DNA of 64,000 bases from Martelella radicis (lineage in GTDB: Bacteria; Pseudomonadota; Alphaproteobacteria; Rhizobiales; Rhizobiaceae), in the NCBI RefSeq assembly GCF_014196625.1, contig NZ_JACIDZ010000001.1:558001-622000 (forward strand), given 5' to 3'. The translations under genes and the position numbers were made by a program. Shown piece after piece: positions 35,383-45,220 of this stretch. The notes under the pieces were generated by a model. That model searched no databases. It was not told where the DNA came from and saw only the letters and a program-made list of their open reading frames with translations. The stretch's first letter is position 1. Every line of letters begins with the position of its first letter.

Positions 35383-36612
35383 TCAGATGATCACCCCGAG
35401 CGCGCCGATGATACCGAGCTTGGTGGCGAGATCGGTGATGTTGATCACCGAGGAATCATAGCAGGCCAGCGCATCGCCCGGCATCAGATAGGGATCGAAA
35501 TCGTCCCGGTCGCCGCGCCTGAGAAGCTCTTCCAGATTGCGCTCGATCACGATCGACTGTCCGGTAATGGGATTGCGCGTGAACAACACCGCCGAGCGGT
35601 TGGAATTGGTCAGCCGCGCACCGCCCACACAGTTAAGGCTGAAAACGGCCTGCAGGAAGCGCGTACCGTAACGAAGCTCAACCGTATCCTTCGAAATGGC
35701 GGCCTGCGCATTGGATGAGGCCGGCACCGCCAGGTTCGACATGAACACCTTGACGCCGGGCGGCGCGACGGCGGACGGCGCCATCAGCTCTTCCTGAAAA
35801 CAGTGCCGGCTCGGGATCTCGATCTGGTCGCCTTCCAGAAGAACCGGATCGGGATAGGCATGCCCGGTGACCACCGGCCGCATGTCATAGGTCTTCTTGT
35901 GTCCGCCGCGCCAGACCGTGACGCGCGAAAGATCGGCATCCGGACGCACGCCGCCGGCAGACTGCAAAGCCCGCGCCAGGCGCCGCTCGCTGGTACGCCC
36001 GCCAAGGGTCTCCTGCCGCAGCCGGTCGAGCGATGTCGCCCCGACCGAGCCGATGGTGACCGACCCCGGCTCGAAAACCGCGCCCGCGACAAACACCCGC
36101 GCCGGCGCGAAGTCCATCACACGAATGGAGACCAAAGGCACCGTGTTATAGAGTCCTTCATCGATCAGCGCCCTGCGCACGCTTTCTTCGATGGAATCGA
36201 CCGAGCGGCCCTTGGCGCTCACCGGCGGCACATACATCAAACGCAGCATGCCGTCCTGCGATACCTCGTACTTTCCGGAAATCTCGTCATCGTCGGAGAT
36301 CGAGACCTCGATCAGATCGCCCGGCGACAGGATATCGATATCGGCCGGCACCATGCGACTGCCGGGCGGGCCGAGCTTCTGGTCGGGCGCACAGCGCTGG
36401 GCGTTCATCAGCACGGAGGATCTGTTGCGGCGCTCGGCCTCGTCATCGGACGTGGCGCGATATTGAGCCTGATAGCTCTCGCCTTCTTTGACGTTTTCTC
36501 TGTTTCCGATCGGCTCCAGCGACGCACAACCCTGCGCAAGGGCGAGGAGCGAGACGAGCGCGACCCGGCCAGAGGCCGATTTCAGACGGTTTTTCAAACG
36601 CTTTTGACCCAT
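35383..36612 (-). CDS. Polysaccharide export lipoprotein (Wza/GumB type)
   Basis: Outer-membrane export protein of 409 residues. The N-terminus (VALVSLLALAQGC) is a lipoprotein signal with Cys at position 29. The export domain is seen in DIDILSPGDLIEVSISDD, GMLRLMYVPPVSAKGRSVDSIEE and SIRVMDFAPARVFVAGAVFEPGSV, followed by SLBB-like segments and a C-terminal LMPGDALACYDSSV stretch. ATG 36612 gives the lipobox at the correct distance; an in-frame start at 36759 would not. It is divergent from the Wzx-type flippase, and box D lies between them. It forms the exit channel with the chain-length protein. Confidence 0.9.
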   Translation of the reverse strand: MGQKRLKNRLKSASGRVALVSLLALAQGCASLEPIGNRENVKEGESYQAQYRATSDDEAERRNRSSVLMNAQRCAPDQKLGPPGSRMVPADIDILSPGDLIEVSISDDDEISGKYEVSQDGMLRLMYVPPVSAKGRSVDSIEESVRRALIDEGLYNTVPLVSIRVMDFAPARVFVAGAVFEPGSVTIGSVGATSLDRLRQETLGGRTSERRLARALQSAGGVRPDADLSRVTVWRGGHKKTYDMRPVVTGHAYPDPVLLEGDQIEIPSRHCFQEELMAPSAVAPPGVKVFMSNLAVPASSNAQAAISKDTVELRYGTRFLQAVFSLNCVGGARLTNSNRSAVLFTRNPITGQSIVIERNLEELLRRGDRDDFDPYLMPGDALACYDSSVINITDLATKLGIIGALGVII

Positions 36613-36680
36613 ACTGCACCGCGGCTCTGTCACCTGGCCGCTGTCACGCCCACTAATCACACGGCCTGGCAGCCTGTCGC

Positions 36681-36696
36681 CTATACCAAAGGATAG
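36681..36696. promoter_or_regulatory. Cluster box D, divergent promoter of export and flippase genes
   Basis: CTATACCAAAGGATAG reads in reverse as CTATCCTTTGGTATAG, differing from box C at one of 16 positions. It lies between the Wza-type gene (start 36612) and the Wzx-type gene (start 36822). Confidence 0.65.
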
Positions 36697-36821
36697 AAGA
36701 CAGAACCGAATGGGCGTTCCGATGACCTTCGGGAACCCCAAAGACCAGCCTCCTCTCATCTATAAACCTAACACAACGAAACCCGACGTCCACCGCTTGC
36801 AACACAAGGCCGGAAATCAAG

Positions 36822-38099
36822 ATGTTCATGCTCAGACAGAAAATTGCTGACGCTGCCTCTTCGCCGCTCATCCGCGGCGCTTCGGCCTATCTCGCGTCGG
36901 AGGCTGCCGCGAAGGCCTCCCGACTCGCGGTCGTCGTCGCGATGGCCCGCTTCCTCTCCCCCCTGGAAATCGGCATCGCGGCGGCGGCCATGGCGGGCTC
37001 GGACATCCTGAAGTCGCTCGCGGAGAATGGCGTCGGCCAGCGCATCATCATCGCAAACGACAACGAACTCGACGCTGTCACCAAGCGCGCCCACCGGATC
37101 TTCTGGGTCTGGTGCACGGGCCTGACGCTTCTGCAAATCGCGGTCGGCGCCGGTGTCTGGCTTGCCGGCGGCAGCATCATGACTTTTGCGCTGATGGCGC
37201 TTCTCGGCCTAGAATACCTGTTCATGCCCGGCGGTCTGGTGCAGTGCGCGCTCGCCATGCGAAAGGGCATGCTGGCCAGCACGGCCGCTGTTTCCGGCGC
37301 GCAGAATGTCAGCGCCAATCTGCTGACCTGCGTGCTCGTGGCGCTCTTTCCGAGCCCGTTTTCCGTGGTCGTGCCGAAGCTGATCTCAGCGCCGGTCTGG
37401 CTGATCGGCATGCGTCGGCTGGTATCCTGGAAGCCTGCGCCGGACGTTGCCCCGGCCCCGCTTTCCGCCTTCGCCCGCTTCGGCGCATCCGTGCTCGGCA
37501 TCGAATTCGTCAAGGCGCTGCGCGCGCAGGCCGACAAGCTGATTGTTGCCGCCTTTCTCGGGACCGAGGCGCTTGGCATCTACTTCTTCGCCTTCAATGC
37601 CGGGGTCGGCATTTCCACCTCGCTGGCAACCGCATTGTCGACGGTCCTGTTTCCGTATCTTTCGACCAGCGGCGACCGGGTTCTGGCGCTCAAGCGCGGT
37701 CTGACGCTCGCCATGACGGCAATCACCGCGGTCGCGGTCGCCCAGAGCATGGCAGCCTCGACCTATGTTTCGATCGTCTTCGGCGAAAAATGGGCATCCG
37801 TCGCGCCGCTCGTCGCAATTCTCTGCCTGACGGCGATCCCGAACATGCTGTGGTCAGTCACCGCCCAGTGGCTGCGCTCCGGCGGACGCGCCGATCGTGA
37901 ACTGGTTCTCTCGCTGATTGCGGGCGCAATCATCACGGCGACGGCTGTTGTCGCGGCGCCCCACGGCCTGACGGCCCTTGCCTGGGCAACGCTTGGAGCC
38001 GCAACAATCGTCCAGAGCGCGATTTCTCTGCCCGTTCTTCTGCAGGCCTTCGGCGCCCGAAGCCTACTCCGTTGCAAACCTCTTTTTCAGGGAGCCTGA
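36822..38099 (+). CDS. Wzx-type polysaccharide flippase
   Basis: Polytopic membrane protein of 425 residues with about twelve helices, in the MATE-like oligosaccharide flippase family (SPLIRGASAYLASEAAAKASRL at the start; RAQADKLIVAAFLGTEALGIYFFAFN near 225-252). It would move lipid-linked repeat units across the inner membrane. It starts the plus-strand set flippase-GT2-GT2-GT4, with the first transferase starting 2 bp after its stop. Confidence 0.88.
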   Translation: MFMLRQKIADAASSPLIRGASAYLASEAAAKASRLAVVVAMARFLSPLEIGIAAAAMAGSDILKSLAENGVGQRIIIANDNELDAVTKRAHRIFWVWCTGLTLLQIAVGAGVWLAGGSIMTFALMALLGLEYLFMPGGLVQCALAMRKGMLASTAAVSGAQNVSANLLTCVLVALFPSPFSVVVPKLISAPVWLIGMRRLVSWKPAPDVAPAPLSAFARFGASVLGIEFVKALRAQADKLIVAAFLGTEALGIYFFAFNAGVGISTSLATALSTVLFPYLSTSGDRVLALKRGLTLAMTAITAVAVAQSMAASTYVSIVFGEKWASVAPLVAILCLTAIPNMLWSVTAQWLRSGGRADRELVLSLIAGAIITATAVVAAPHGLTALAWATLGAATIVQSAISLPVLLQAFGARSLLRCKPLFQGA

Positions 38100-38101
38100 C
38101 C

Positions 38102-39040
38102 ATGCCCAGATTTTCGGTCATCATTCCTTGCTACAATGCCGCTTCCACCATTGCGGAAACACTGAACTCGGTCCTTGACCAGACCTTCTTCGATTTCGAG
38201 ATCATCATCATCGATGATGGCTCCCATGACGAAACCGTCGCCATGGTCGAATGGTTCGCCGAGCGCAGCCGCCGCATCCGGATCGTGCGGCAGGCCAATG
38301 AAGGCCCGAGCATTGCCCGCAATCGCGGCGTCTTCAACTATGCCGAAGGCGAGCTCATCGCCTTTCTCGACGCCGATGACATCTGGCCGGCCGATCGGCT
38401 GAACATTCTCGATCAGCGGTTCTCCGAGGCAGATGCTCCGACCGTCGCTTATGGTCGCGTCGCCTTTTTCTCGGGCAAGGTTGGTGACATCGAGACCCAC
38501 TCCACGGTCTCCGACAAGCCCCTGAAGGTCGCGGATCTGATTGCGGAAAACGAGACCTGCACGATGTCGAATATCGTCGTAGCCCGGGAAGCCTTCGTGG
38601 CCTCGGGCGGCTTCAACACATCGATCGTGCACGGAGAAGATGTCGAATGGCTGGTGCGGATGGCAGCCGAAGGTGCCCGAATCGAAGGCATCGAAGCGGT
38701 CCTGACCTGCTACCGGACCAACCGGAACGGCCTTTCGTCCGACCTTTCGGCCATGCGCTTCTCCTGGGAGACCGCGATGATGACCGCCCGACGCCTAAAC
38801 GTGGCGCTGTCCAAGGGTGAAATCAACGCGGCCGAAGCGACGCATCTGCGCTACCTCGCCCGCCGGGCGCTGCGTCTCGAAAGCACCCGCGGCACGGCGC
38901 TGAAGCTTGCCGTGCAGGCGTTGCAGCGTAGCCCGCGCGCCTTTTTCAAACAGCCGCGGCGCGGCGTTCTTACGCTGTGCGCTGCAGTCCTCGAAGCCAT
39001 ATGCCCCGACGTCTGCCGGCGTCACCTGCGAAACCACTGA
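38102..39040 (+). CDS. Glycosyltransferase family 2
   Basis: Inverting glycosyltransferase of 312 residues with a GT-A fold. FSVIIPCYNAASTIAETLNSVLDQTF is the nucleotide-binding start, IIIDDGSHDET follows, and FLDADDIW near residue 93 gives the DxD-type metal site. The C-terminal 80 residues resemble those of the next gene. ATG 38102 follows AGGGAG; an in-frame start at 38072 would overlap the flippase. It would add one sugar of the repeat unit at the inner face of the membrane. Confidence 0.9.
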   Translation: MPRFSVIIPCYNAASTIAETLNSVLDQTFFDFEIIIIDDGSHDETVAMVEWFAERSRRIRIVRQANEGPSIARNRGVFNYAEGELIAFLDADDIWPADRLNILDQRFSEADAPTVAYGRVAFFSGKVGDIETHSTVSDKPLKVADLIAENETCTMSNIVVAREAFVASGGFNTSIVHGEDVEWLVRMAAEGARIEGIEAVLTCYRTNRNGLSSDLSAMRFSWETAMMTARRLNVALSKGEINAAEATHLRYLARRALRLESTRGTALKLAVQALQRSPRAFFKQPRRGVLTLCAAVLEAICPDVCRRHLRNH

Positions 39041-39062
39041 TCTTGCACTGAAGGAAGTTGCC

Positions 39063-40058
39063 ATGACAAACCAGTCTCCCGCCGCCAGCATCGTCGTTCC
39101 GGCCTACAACGCGGCAACGACCATTCGCGAAACGCTCAACGCGCTCGTCGACCAGACCTTTGCCGATTTCGAGATCATCGTGGTCGATGACGGCTCGAGC
39201 GACAGCACGGTCGCCATTGTCGAAAGCTATTCCGATCCGCGCATCCGACTGATCTCGCAAGCCAATCGTGGCCTGGCCGGCGCCCACAACACCGGTATCG
39301 CCGCGGCCAAGGGCGCCTATATCGGCTTTTGCGATGCAGACGATCTGTGGCTTCCCGAAAAGCTCGAACTGCATATCCGTCACCTCCGGGAAAACCCGGA
39401 TGTCGGCATCAGCTTCGCGGGTTCCAGCCTGATCGATCGCGATGGCAAGTCGGTCGGCATCAACCAGTCGCCAAAGCTCACGAATATCACTGCCGCCGAT
39501 GTGCTCTGCCGCAACCCGATCGGCAATGGTTCGGCCGCCGTCGTCCGGGCGGAAGCGCTCGCGAATTTCGGCTACCGCCCCGCAGGCGAAACCGAACGCG
39601 ACTGGTGGTTCGACGAAAACTTCCGCCAGTCCGACGATATCGAAGGCTGGCTGCGTTTCATCGTCACCCAGGATTGGAAGATCGAAGGCATTCCCGGTCA
39701 CCTGACGCTCTACCGCATTCATATCGGCGGGCTTTCGGCCAATGTCGAAAAGCAGTTTTCAACCTGGCTTGCCATGCGCGACAAGATTGCCCGCATCGCC
39801 CCCGATCTGATCGAACGGCACGGCGACCGCGCTGCCGCCTATCAGTTGCGTTACCTGGCCCGGCGTTGCGTTTCCATGCGCCAGGGCCGCGCGGCACTCG
39901 GCTATGCGCTGCGCTCGCTCAAGGCTTCGCGCCGTCCCTTCATCGAAGAGCCGGTAAAATCCGTCGTCACTCTTGCCGCAGCCGTCTTCATCGCGCTGGC
40001 CGGTGACGGCATCTACGGCCAGATCGAAAACCGCCTTCTCGGCGCCAGCAACGCCTGA
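39063..40058 (+). CDS. Glycosyltransferase family 2
   Basis: A 331-residue paralogue of the previous gene. ASIVVPAYNAATTIRETLNALVDQTF, IVVDDGSSDST and GFCDADDLW near residue 97 match it position for position, indicating tandem duplication and divergence. ATG 39063 follows GAAGGAAG; an earlier in-frame start lies inside the neighbour. It would add another sugar. C-terminal sequence is divergent from the first copy but keeps its TLAAAV/TLCAAV element. Confidence 0.9.
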   Translation: MTNQSPAASIVVPAYNAATTIRETLNALVDQTFADFEIIVVDDGSSDSTVAIVESYSDPRIRLISQANRGLAGAHNTGIAAAKGAYIGFCDADDLWLPEKLELHIRHLRENPDVGISFAGSSLIDRDGKSVGINQSPKLTNITAADVLCRNPIGNGSAAVVRAEALANFGYRPAGETERDWWFDENFRQSDDIEGWLRFIVTQDWKIEGIPGHLTLYRIHIGGLSANVEKQFSTWLAMRDKIARIAPDLIERHGDRAAAYQLRYLARRCVSMRQGRAALGYALRSLKASRRPFIEEPVKSVVTLAAAVFIALAGDGIYGQIENRLLGASNA

Positions 40059-40077
40059 CCTCAAGGAGTCCCGACCA

Positions 40078-41085
40078 ATGACCATCTACCACCTCGTCGA
40101 TGATGCCGGTTTCGGCGGCGTCAACCGCATGCTCGATCACCTCACCCGTGCGCTCGGGCGCGAAGGCGAAAAGCACGAACTCGTGCGCGTCAAGCGCGGC
40201 CAGCTTTCGCCGCCGCGCATGGAAGGCGCCAGCCACATCATCTCCCACCTTTCTGCATGCTGGAAGAACATGCCGCTGATGACGGCCCTGCGCGCCCGTT
40301 ATGCCGAAACGCCGCTCATTCATGTCGAGCACAGCTATTCGGAGCGCTTCGTCATGGCGCGCGTCGACAATCGCGACCGGTTCGACACCCTGCTTTCGGC
40401 GGCCTATGCGCTGTTCGACAAGGTCATCGCCGTCAGCGCCCAGCAGGGCCAGTGGCTTGCCCGCAAATATGTCAGCCGGAGCCGCCTGGCAGTCATCGAG
40501 CCCTGCGTTGCGCTTGACGACTTCTTCGCCCTGCCCGACCGGATCTCCGGGCGCAAGACCGTGATCGGCGCGATGGGCCGTTTCGACGCGCAGAAGGGTT
40601 TCGACATCCTCATCGAAGGTCTCCGCAAATCGAGGCGACAGGATATCGAAGTGCATTTCTACGGTCAGGGCAGCGAGGAAAGGCGGCTCAGAAAGCTTGC
40701 CGGCAATGATCCGCGCATCGTCTTCCACGGCTATGCGGCTAGTCCAGCGGCGGCCATGGCATCGTGCGATGTCATCGCCATGCCGTCGCGTTTCGAGCCC
40801 TATGGCCTCGTCGCCCTGGAGGCGATGGCGGCCGGCCGGCCGGTGATCGCGTCAGGTGCGGACGGACTGGCCGGGCACATCGAAAACGGCGCGGCCGGCG
40901 TCGGCGACAACACGCCCGATGGCTGGACCCGCTTATTCGATGAATTCGACATCAACGACTTTCGACGGGGCGCCGTATCCCGGAGAAAGCGGGCGAAGGA
41001 GGCAGAGCAGAAATTCGCAGACCGCTGGCTGCGATTGCTCGGCGACCTGACGGAACAACCCCACCAGTTCCAGATGGCTGCATAG
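40078..41085 (+). CDS. Glycosyltransferase family 4
   Basis: A 335-residue GT-B transferase. The N-terminal domain has TIYHLVDDAGFGGVNRMLDHL, and the C-terminal nucleotide-binding domain has AMGRFDAQKGFDILIEGL and the PSRFEPYGLVALEAMAAGRPVIAS motif with Glu residues of the E-x7-E type. ATG 40078 follows AAGGAG. It is the last gene of the exopolysaccharide plus-strand set and is followed by a strong terminator. Confidence 0.9.
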   Translation: MTIYHLVDDAGFGGVNRMLDHLTRALGREGEKHELVRVKRGQLSPPRMEGASHIISHLSACWKNMPLMTALRARYAETPLIHVEHSYSERFVMARVDNRDRFDTLLSAAYALFDKVIAVSAQQGQWLARKYVSRSRLAVIEPCVALDDFFALPDRISGRKTVIGAMGRFDAQKGFDILIEGLRKSRRQDIEVHFYGQGSEERRLRKLAGNDPRIVFHGYAASPAAAMASCDVIAMPSRFEPYGLVALEAMAAGRPVIASGADGLAGHIENGAAGVGDNTPDGWTRLFDEFDINDFRRGAVSRRKRAKEAEQKFADRWLRLLGDLTEQPHQFQMAA

Positions 41086-41106
41086 AACCATCCACGCCTG
41101 TCTTGG

Positions 41107-41134
41107 GAACCCGCCGGCTTCTGCCGGCGGGTTC
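41107..41134 (+). terminator. Rho-independent terminator of the exopolysaccharide set
   Basis: Perfect 12-bp stem (41107-41118 with 41123-41134, loop TTCT) followed by TTTCTT. It is 22 bp after the last glycosyltransferase stop codon. Confidence 0.9.
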
Positions 41135-41144
41135 TTTCTTCAAT

Positions 41145-41185
41145 CAGCCTTTTCGGACATGGCGGCGCGCTTGCCGAAAAGGCTG
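41145..41185 (-). terminator. Inverted repeat after the Opp-type operon
   Basis: A perfect 12-bp inverted repeat (41145-41156 with 41174-41185, 17-base loop) lies immediately after the stop of the minus-strand transporter operon. On the minus strand a T-tract is weak (GATTGAAGAAAG), so it may be a rho-dependent or structural terminator. Confidence 0.45.
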
Positions 41186-41187
41186 CA

Positions 41188-42203
41188 CTACGCGCTCACA
41201 GTCTCTTTCGCCGGCCCCGGATGATGGCACGCAAAGCCGTGCTGGGCTCCCTTGTCAGGGTCGGATCGGAGCGCCGGCACCTCCTCGGCGCATATCGCCG
41301 TCGCCCGGGGACAACGGGTGCGGAAAACGCAGCCCGACGGGGGATTGAGCGGGCTCGGCAAATCGCCTTCAAGAGGCAACGCCTCCTTGTTGCGCTCGAT
41401 CTCCGGATCTGGAATCGGCACGGCGGAAAGCAGTGCCTGCGTATAGGGATGCTGCGGCGAAGCATAAAGCTCGTCACTCGGCGCCACTTCCATAACACGA
41501 CCGAGATAAAGCACCATGACGCGCGTCGAGATATGCTTCACCACCGACAGGTCATGGGCGATGAACATCAGTGCAAGGCCGAGTTCGCGCTGCAGCTCCA
41601 TCAGCAGGTTGATGACCTGGGCCTGGATCGAAACATCGAGCGCCGATACGGGCTCATCGCAGATGATCAGCCTGGGCCGGACAATCAGGGCGCGGGCAAT
41701 GCCGATGCGCTGACACTGGCCGCCGGAGAATTCATGCGGGTACCGGTTGATCTGGTTGGGCAGAAGCCCGACCCGGCTCATCATCTCCTGAACCCGCTCG
41801 CGCACTTCTTCCTTCGACATTCCCTTCTGATGGGTGATCAGCGGCTCCGCGATGATATCGCCGACCTTCATGCGCGGATTGAGGCTTGCCAGCGGGTCCT
41901 GAAAGATCATCTGGATATCGCTGCGATATCGCTGCATCGCGCGCGGCGAAAGCTCCAGCAGGTTCGTCTCGCCGTTCCAGAGCGCCGATCCGTTCGCCGG
42001 CACCATGCGGATGATGGCGCGGGCCAATGTCGACTTGCCGCAACCGGATTCTCCGACAATGCCCAGGGTTTCCCCGGGACGCAGCTCGAAGCTGACGCCA
42101 TTGACCGCGCGCAGGGACAGAGGTTTCTCCCAGGGCATGCCGCCCGAACGGTGGATATCGAAGGTGACGCGGATGTCATCCGCTTTCAGGAGAACATCAT
42201 CGG

Positions 42204-42207
<4 letters not shown>
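41188..42207 (-). CDS. Peptide/Opp-type ABC transporter ATPase (OppF-like)
   Basis: A 339-residue ATPase. Walker A is GESGCGKST, the Q-loop MIFQDPLASLNP, the signature [15 protein letters not shown] and Walker B LIICDEPVSALD. The C-terminal CVFRTRCPRATAIC cluster is the peptide-transporter extension. It shares ATGA with the preceding ATPase and closes the operon. The operon's role is import of oligopeptides or a similar solute. Confidence 0.92.
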
Positions 42208-43220
<1,013 letters not shown>

Positions 43221-43221
43221 G

Positions 43222-44148
43222 TCAGCGATCCTTCGGGTCTAGCGCATCGCGCAGGCCGTCGCCCAGAAAGAAGAACGAGAACAGCGTGACGATGAAGAAG
43301 AAGAGCGGGAAAATGAGCTGCCAGAGCGTACCATAATTCATTGTCGCAGCGCCTTCCGAGATCAGCGCGCCGAGGCTGGTCAGCGGCTCTTGAACGCCCA
43401 GACCGAGGAAGGAAATAAAGCTTTCCGACAGGATCATGCCGGGAACCAGAAGCGTCGCGTAGACGATGACGACGCCGAGAAGATTGGGCACGATATGACG
43501 GCGAATGATGGTGCCGGACGCCACGCCCGTCGCCCGCGCCGCCTCGACATATTCCCGCCCCTTGAGCGAAAGGGTCTGGCCGCGCACAATCCGGCTCATG
43601 TCGAGCCAGGACAGAAGGCCGATACCGACGAACAGCAGGACGATCGAGCGCCCGAACATGACCAGCAGCAGGATGAGCACGAACATGTAGGGAATGGCGA
43701 GCAGGATATCGACGGTGCGCATCATCAGATTGTCGACCCGCCCGCCGAGAAATCCCGAGGCCGCGCCATAGATCGTTCCGACGATGACGGCGATAGAGGC
43801 GCCGATGAGACCGACGGCCAACGATATCTGCGTGCCGAGCACCGTCCGGGCGAAGAGATCGCGGCCGAGATCGTCTGTCCCGAAAAAGTGACCGTTGGCG
43901 AATGAGGGCGCCCCCTCGCGCACGATGTCGCCCATCACCATGAAATCGATCTCGTCGATCGGCCAGCGGGCAATCAGCGGGCCGAAGGCTGCAAAGGCCA
44001 TGACAAAGACCAGCAGACAGAGGCCGATCACGGCCTGCCTGTTCTTGAAGAACCGCACCCGGGCATCAGCCCAGGGAGAACGCCCCTTCTCCGCTTCGTC
44101 GGCCATGGCCTCCGAGAGGCTTTCCATTTTCCGTCTTTCGATCAGCAT
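43222..44148 (-). CDS. Peptide/Opp-type ABC transporter permease (OppC-like)
   Basis: A 308-residue permease with an N-terminal cytoplasmic tail, a first helix near 35-57 (AVIGLCLLVFVMAFAAFGPLI), the FGTDDLGRDLFARTVLG motif and the YVEAARATGVASGTII docking loop. The stop is one base before the ATPase gene. ATG 44148 is used; ATG 44127 (MESLSEAM) is an alternative. Confidence 0.92.
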   Translation of the reverse strand: MLIERRKMESLSEAMADEAEKGRSPWADARVRFFKNRQAVIGLCLLVFVMAFAAFGPLIARWPIDEIDFMVMGDIVREGAPSFANGHFFGTDDLGRDLFARTVLGTQISLAVGLIGASIAVIVGTIYGAASGFLGGRVDNLMMRTVDILLAIPYMFVLILLLVMFGRSIVLLFVGIGLLSWLDMSRIVRGQTLSLKGREYVEAARATGVASGTIIRRHIVPNLLGVVIVYATLLVPGMILSESFISFLGLGVQEPLTSLGALISEGAATMNYGTLWQLIFPLFFFIVTLFSFFFLGDGLRDALDPKDR

Positions 44149-44151
44149 GGC

Positions 44152-45078
44152 TCAATACCTGATTTTCGGGTCGATCCAGGCGTAAAGGATATCGACGAAA
44201 AGATTGAAGGCGATGGTGAGCGAGCCGAGCAGCACGGTGATGCCCATCATGACGGCGTAATCACGGTTGAGAGCCGACTCGACGAAGAACTTGCCGATAC
44301 CGCCGGTCGAAAAATACATGTCGATCACCACCGAACCGGTAATCATGCCGACAAAGGCCGGACCGAGATAGGAGATCACCGGCAGAAGCGACGGCTTCAG
44401 CGCATGTTTCATCACCACCCGTCGCATCGGCAGGCCCTTGGCCTTCGCCGTGCGGATATGATTGGAGTTGAGCACTTCCAGCATGGATGAACGCGTGATG
44501 CGGGCAAGCGACGCCATGTAGGATGTCGAAAGGGCAATCACCGGCATCACCATATAGGCCGGATGTCCGAGGCCCTCCCAGCCGCCGCCGGGCAACCAGC
44601 GCAGCCACAGCGTGAACACCAAGACAAGGATCGGGGCCATCACGAAATTCGGCAAGACCTGCGCGCCGACGGAAATGCCGACGGCCATGCTGTCAAGCCA
44701 GGTGTTGTGCCGCACCGCGGCGACCACGCCGAGGGTGACACCGACTAGGACTGCCACGATGGCCGACAGCAAACCGTAGGTCAGCGTCACCGGAAAACCC
44801 TGCGCTATGATGGAGTTGACCGTCTGGTCCGGATAGACGAATGACGGTCCGAAATCGAACCGCGAAACAATGCCCCAGACATAATCGATGAGCTGCTTCC
44901 AGAGCGGCTGGTCGAGCCCGTATTTCGCGTTGATATTCGCGAGGACCTGGGGCGGCAGCGCGCGCTCGGAGGAGAACGGGCCGCCGGGAGCAGCATGCAT
45001 CAGAAAGAAGGAAAAGACGATCAGCAGAAGTATCGTCGGGATCGCCACAAACAGGCGTTTGATGATGTAACCGGTCAT
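44152..45078 (-). CDS. Peptide/Opp-type ABC transporter permease (OppB-like)
   Basis: A 308-residue permease that begins TGYIIKRLFVAIPTILLLIVFSFF, followed by MHAAPGGPF and the KYGLDQPLWKQ segment typical of OppB. The docking loop is HIRTAKAKGLPMRRVVMKHALKP. It starts 143 bp after the binding-protein gene, with no clear hairpin between. Confidence 0.93.
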   Translation of the reverse strand: MTGYIIKRLFVAIPTILLLIVFSFFLMHAAPGGPFSSERALPPQVLANINAKYGLDQPLWKQLIDYVWGIVSRFDFGPSFVYPDQTVNSIIAQGFPVTLTYGLLSAIVAVLVGVTLGVVAAVRHNTWLDSMAVGISVGAQVLPNFVMAPILVLVFTLWLRWLPGGGWEGLGHPAYMVMPVIALSTSYMASLARITRSSMLEVLNSNHIRTAKAKGLPMRRVVMKHALKPSLLPVISYLGPAFVGMITGSVVIDMYFSTGGIGKFFVESALNRDYAVMMGITVLLGSLTIAFNLFVDILYAWIDPKIRY

Positions 45079-45220
45079 GTTCGGCTTGGCTTGGCCTTGT
45101 GCTCCAGTCCCTCACCCGATGCCTCGGACATCGAAGGCTTGCGAAGTGCGGACTGACAGATGGTTCGGCCCCGCGGGACAGCGACTGAAGCCGCCGCACC
45201 CGCCAAGCCGGTTTCAGACC

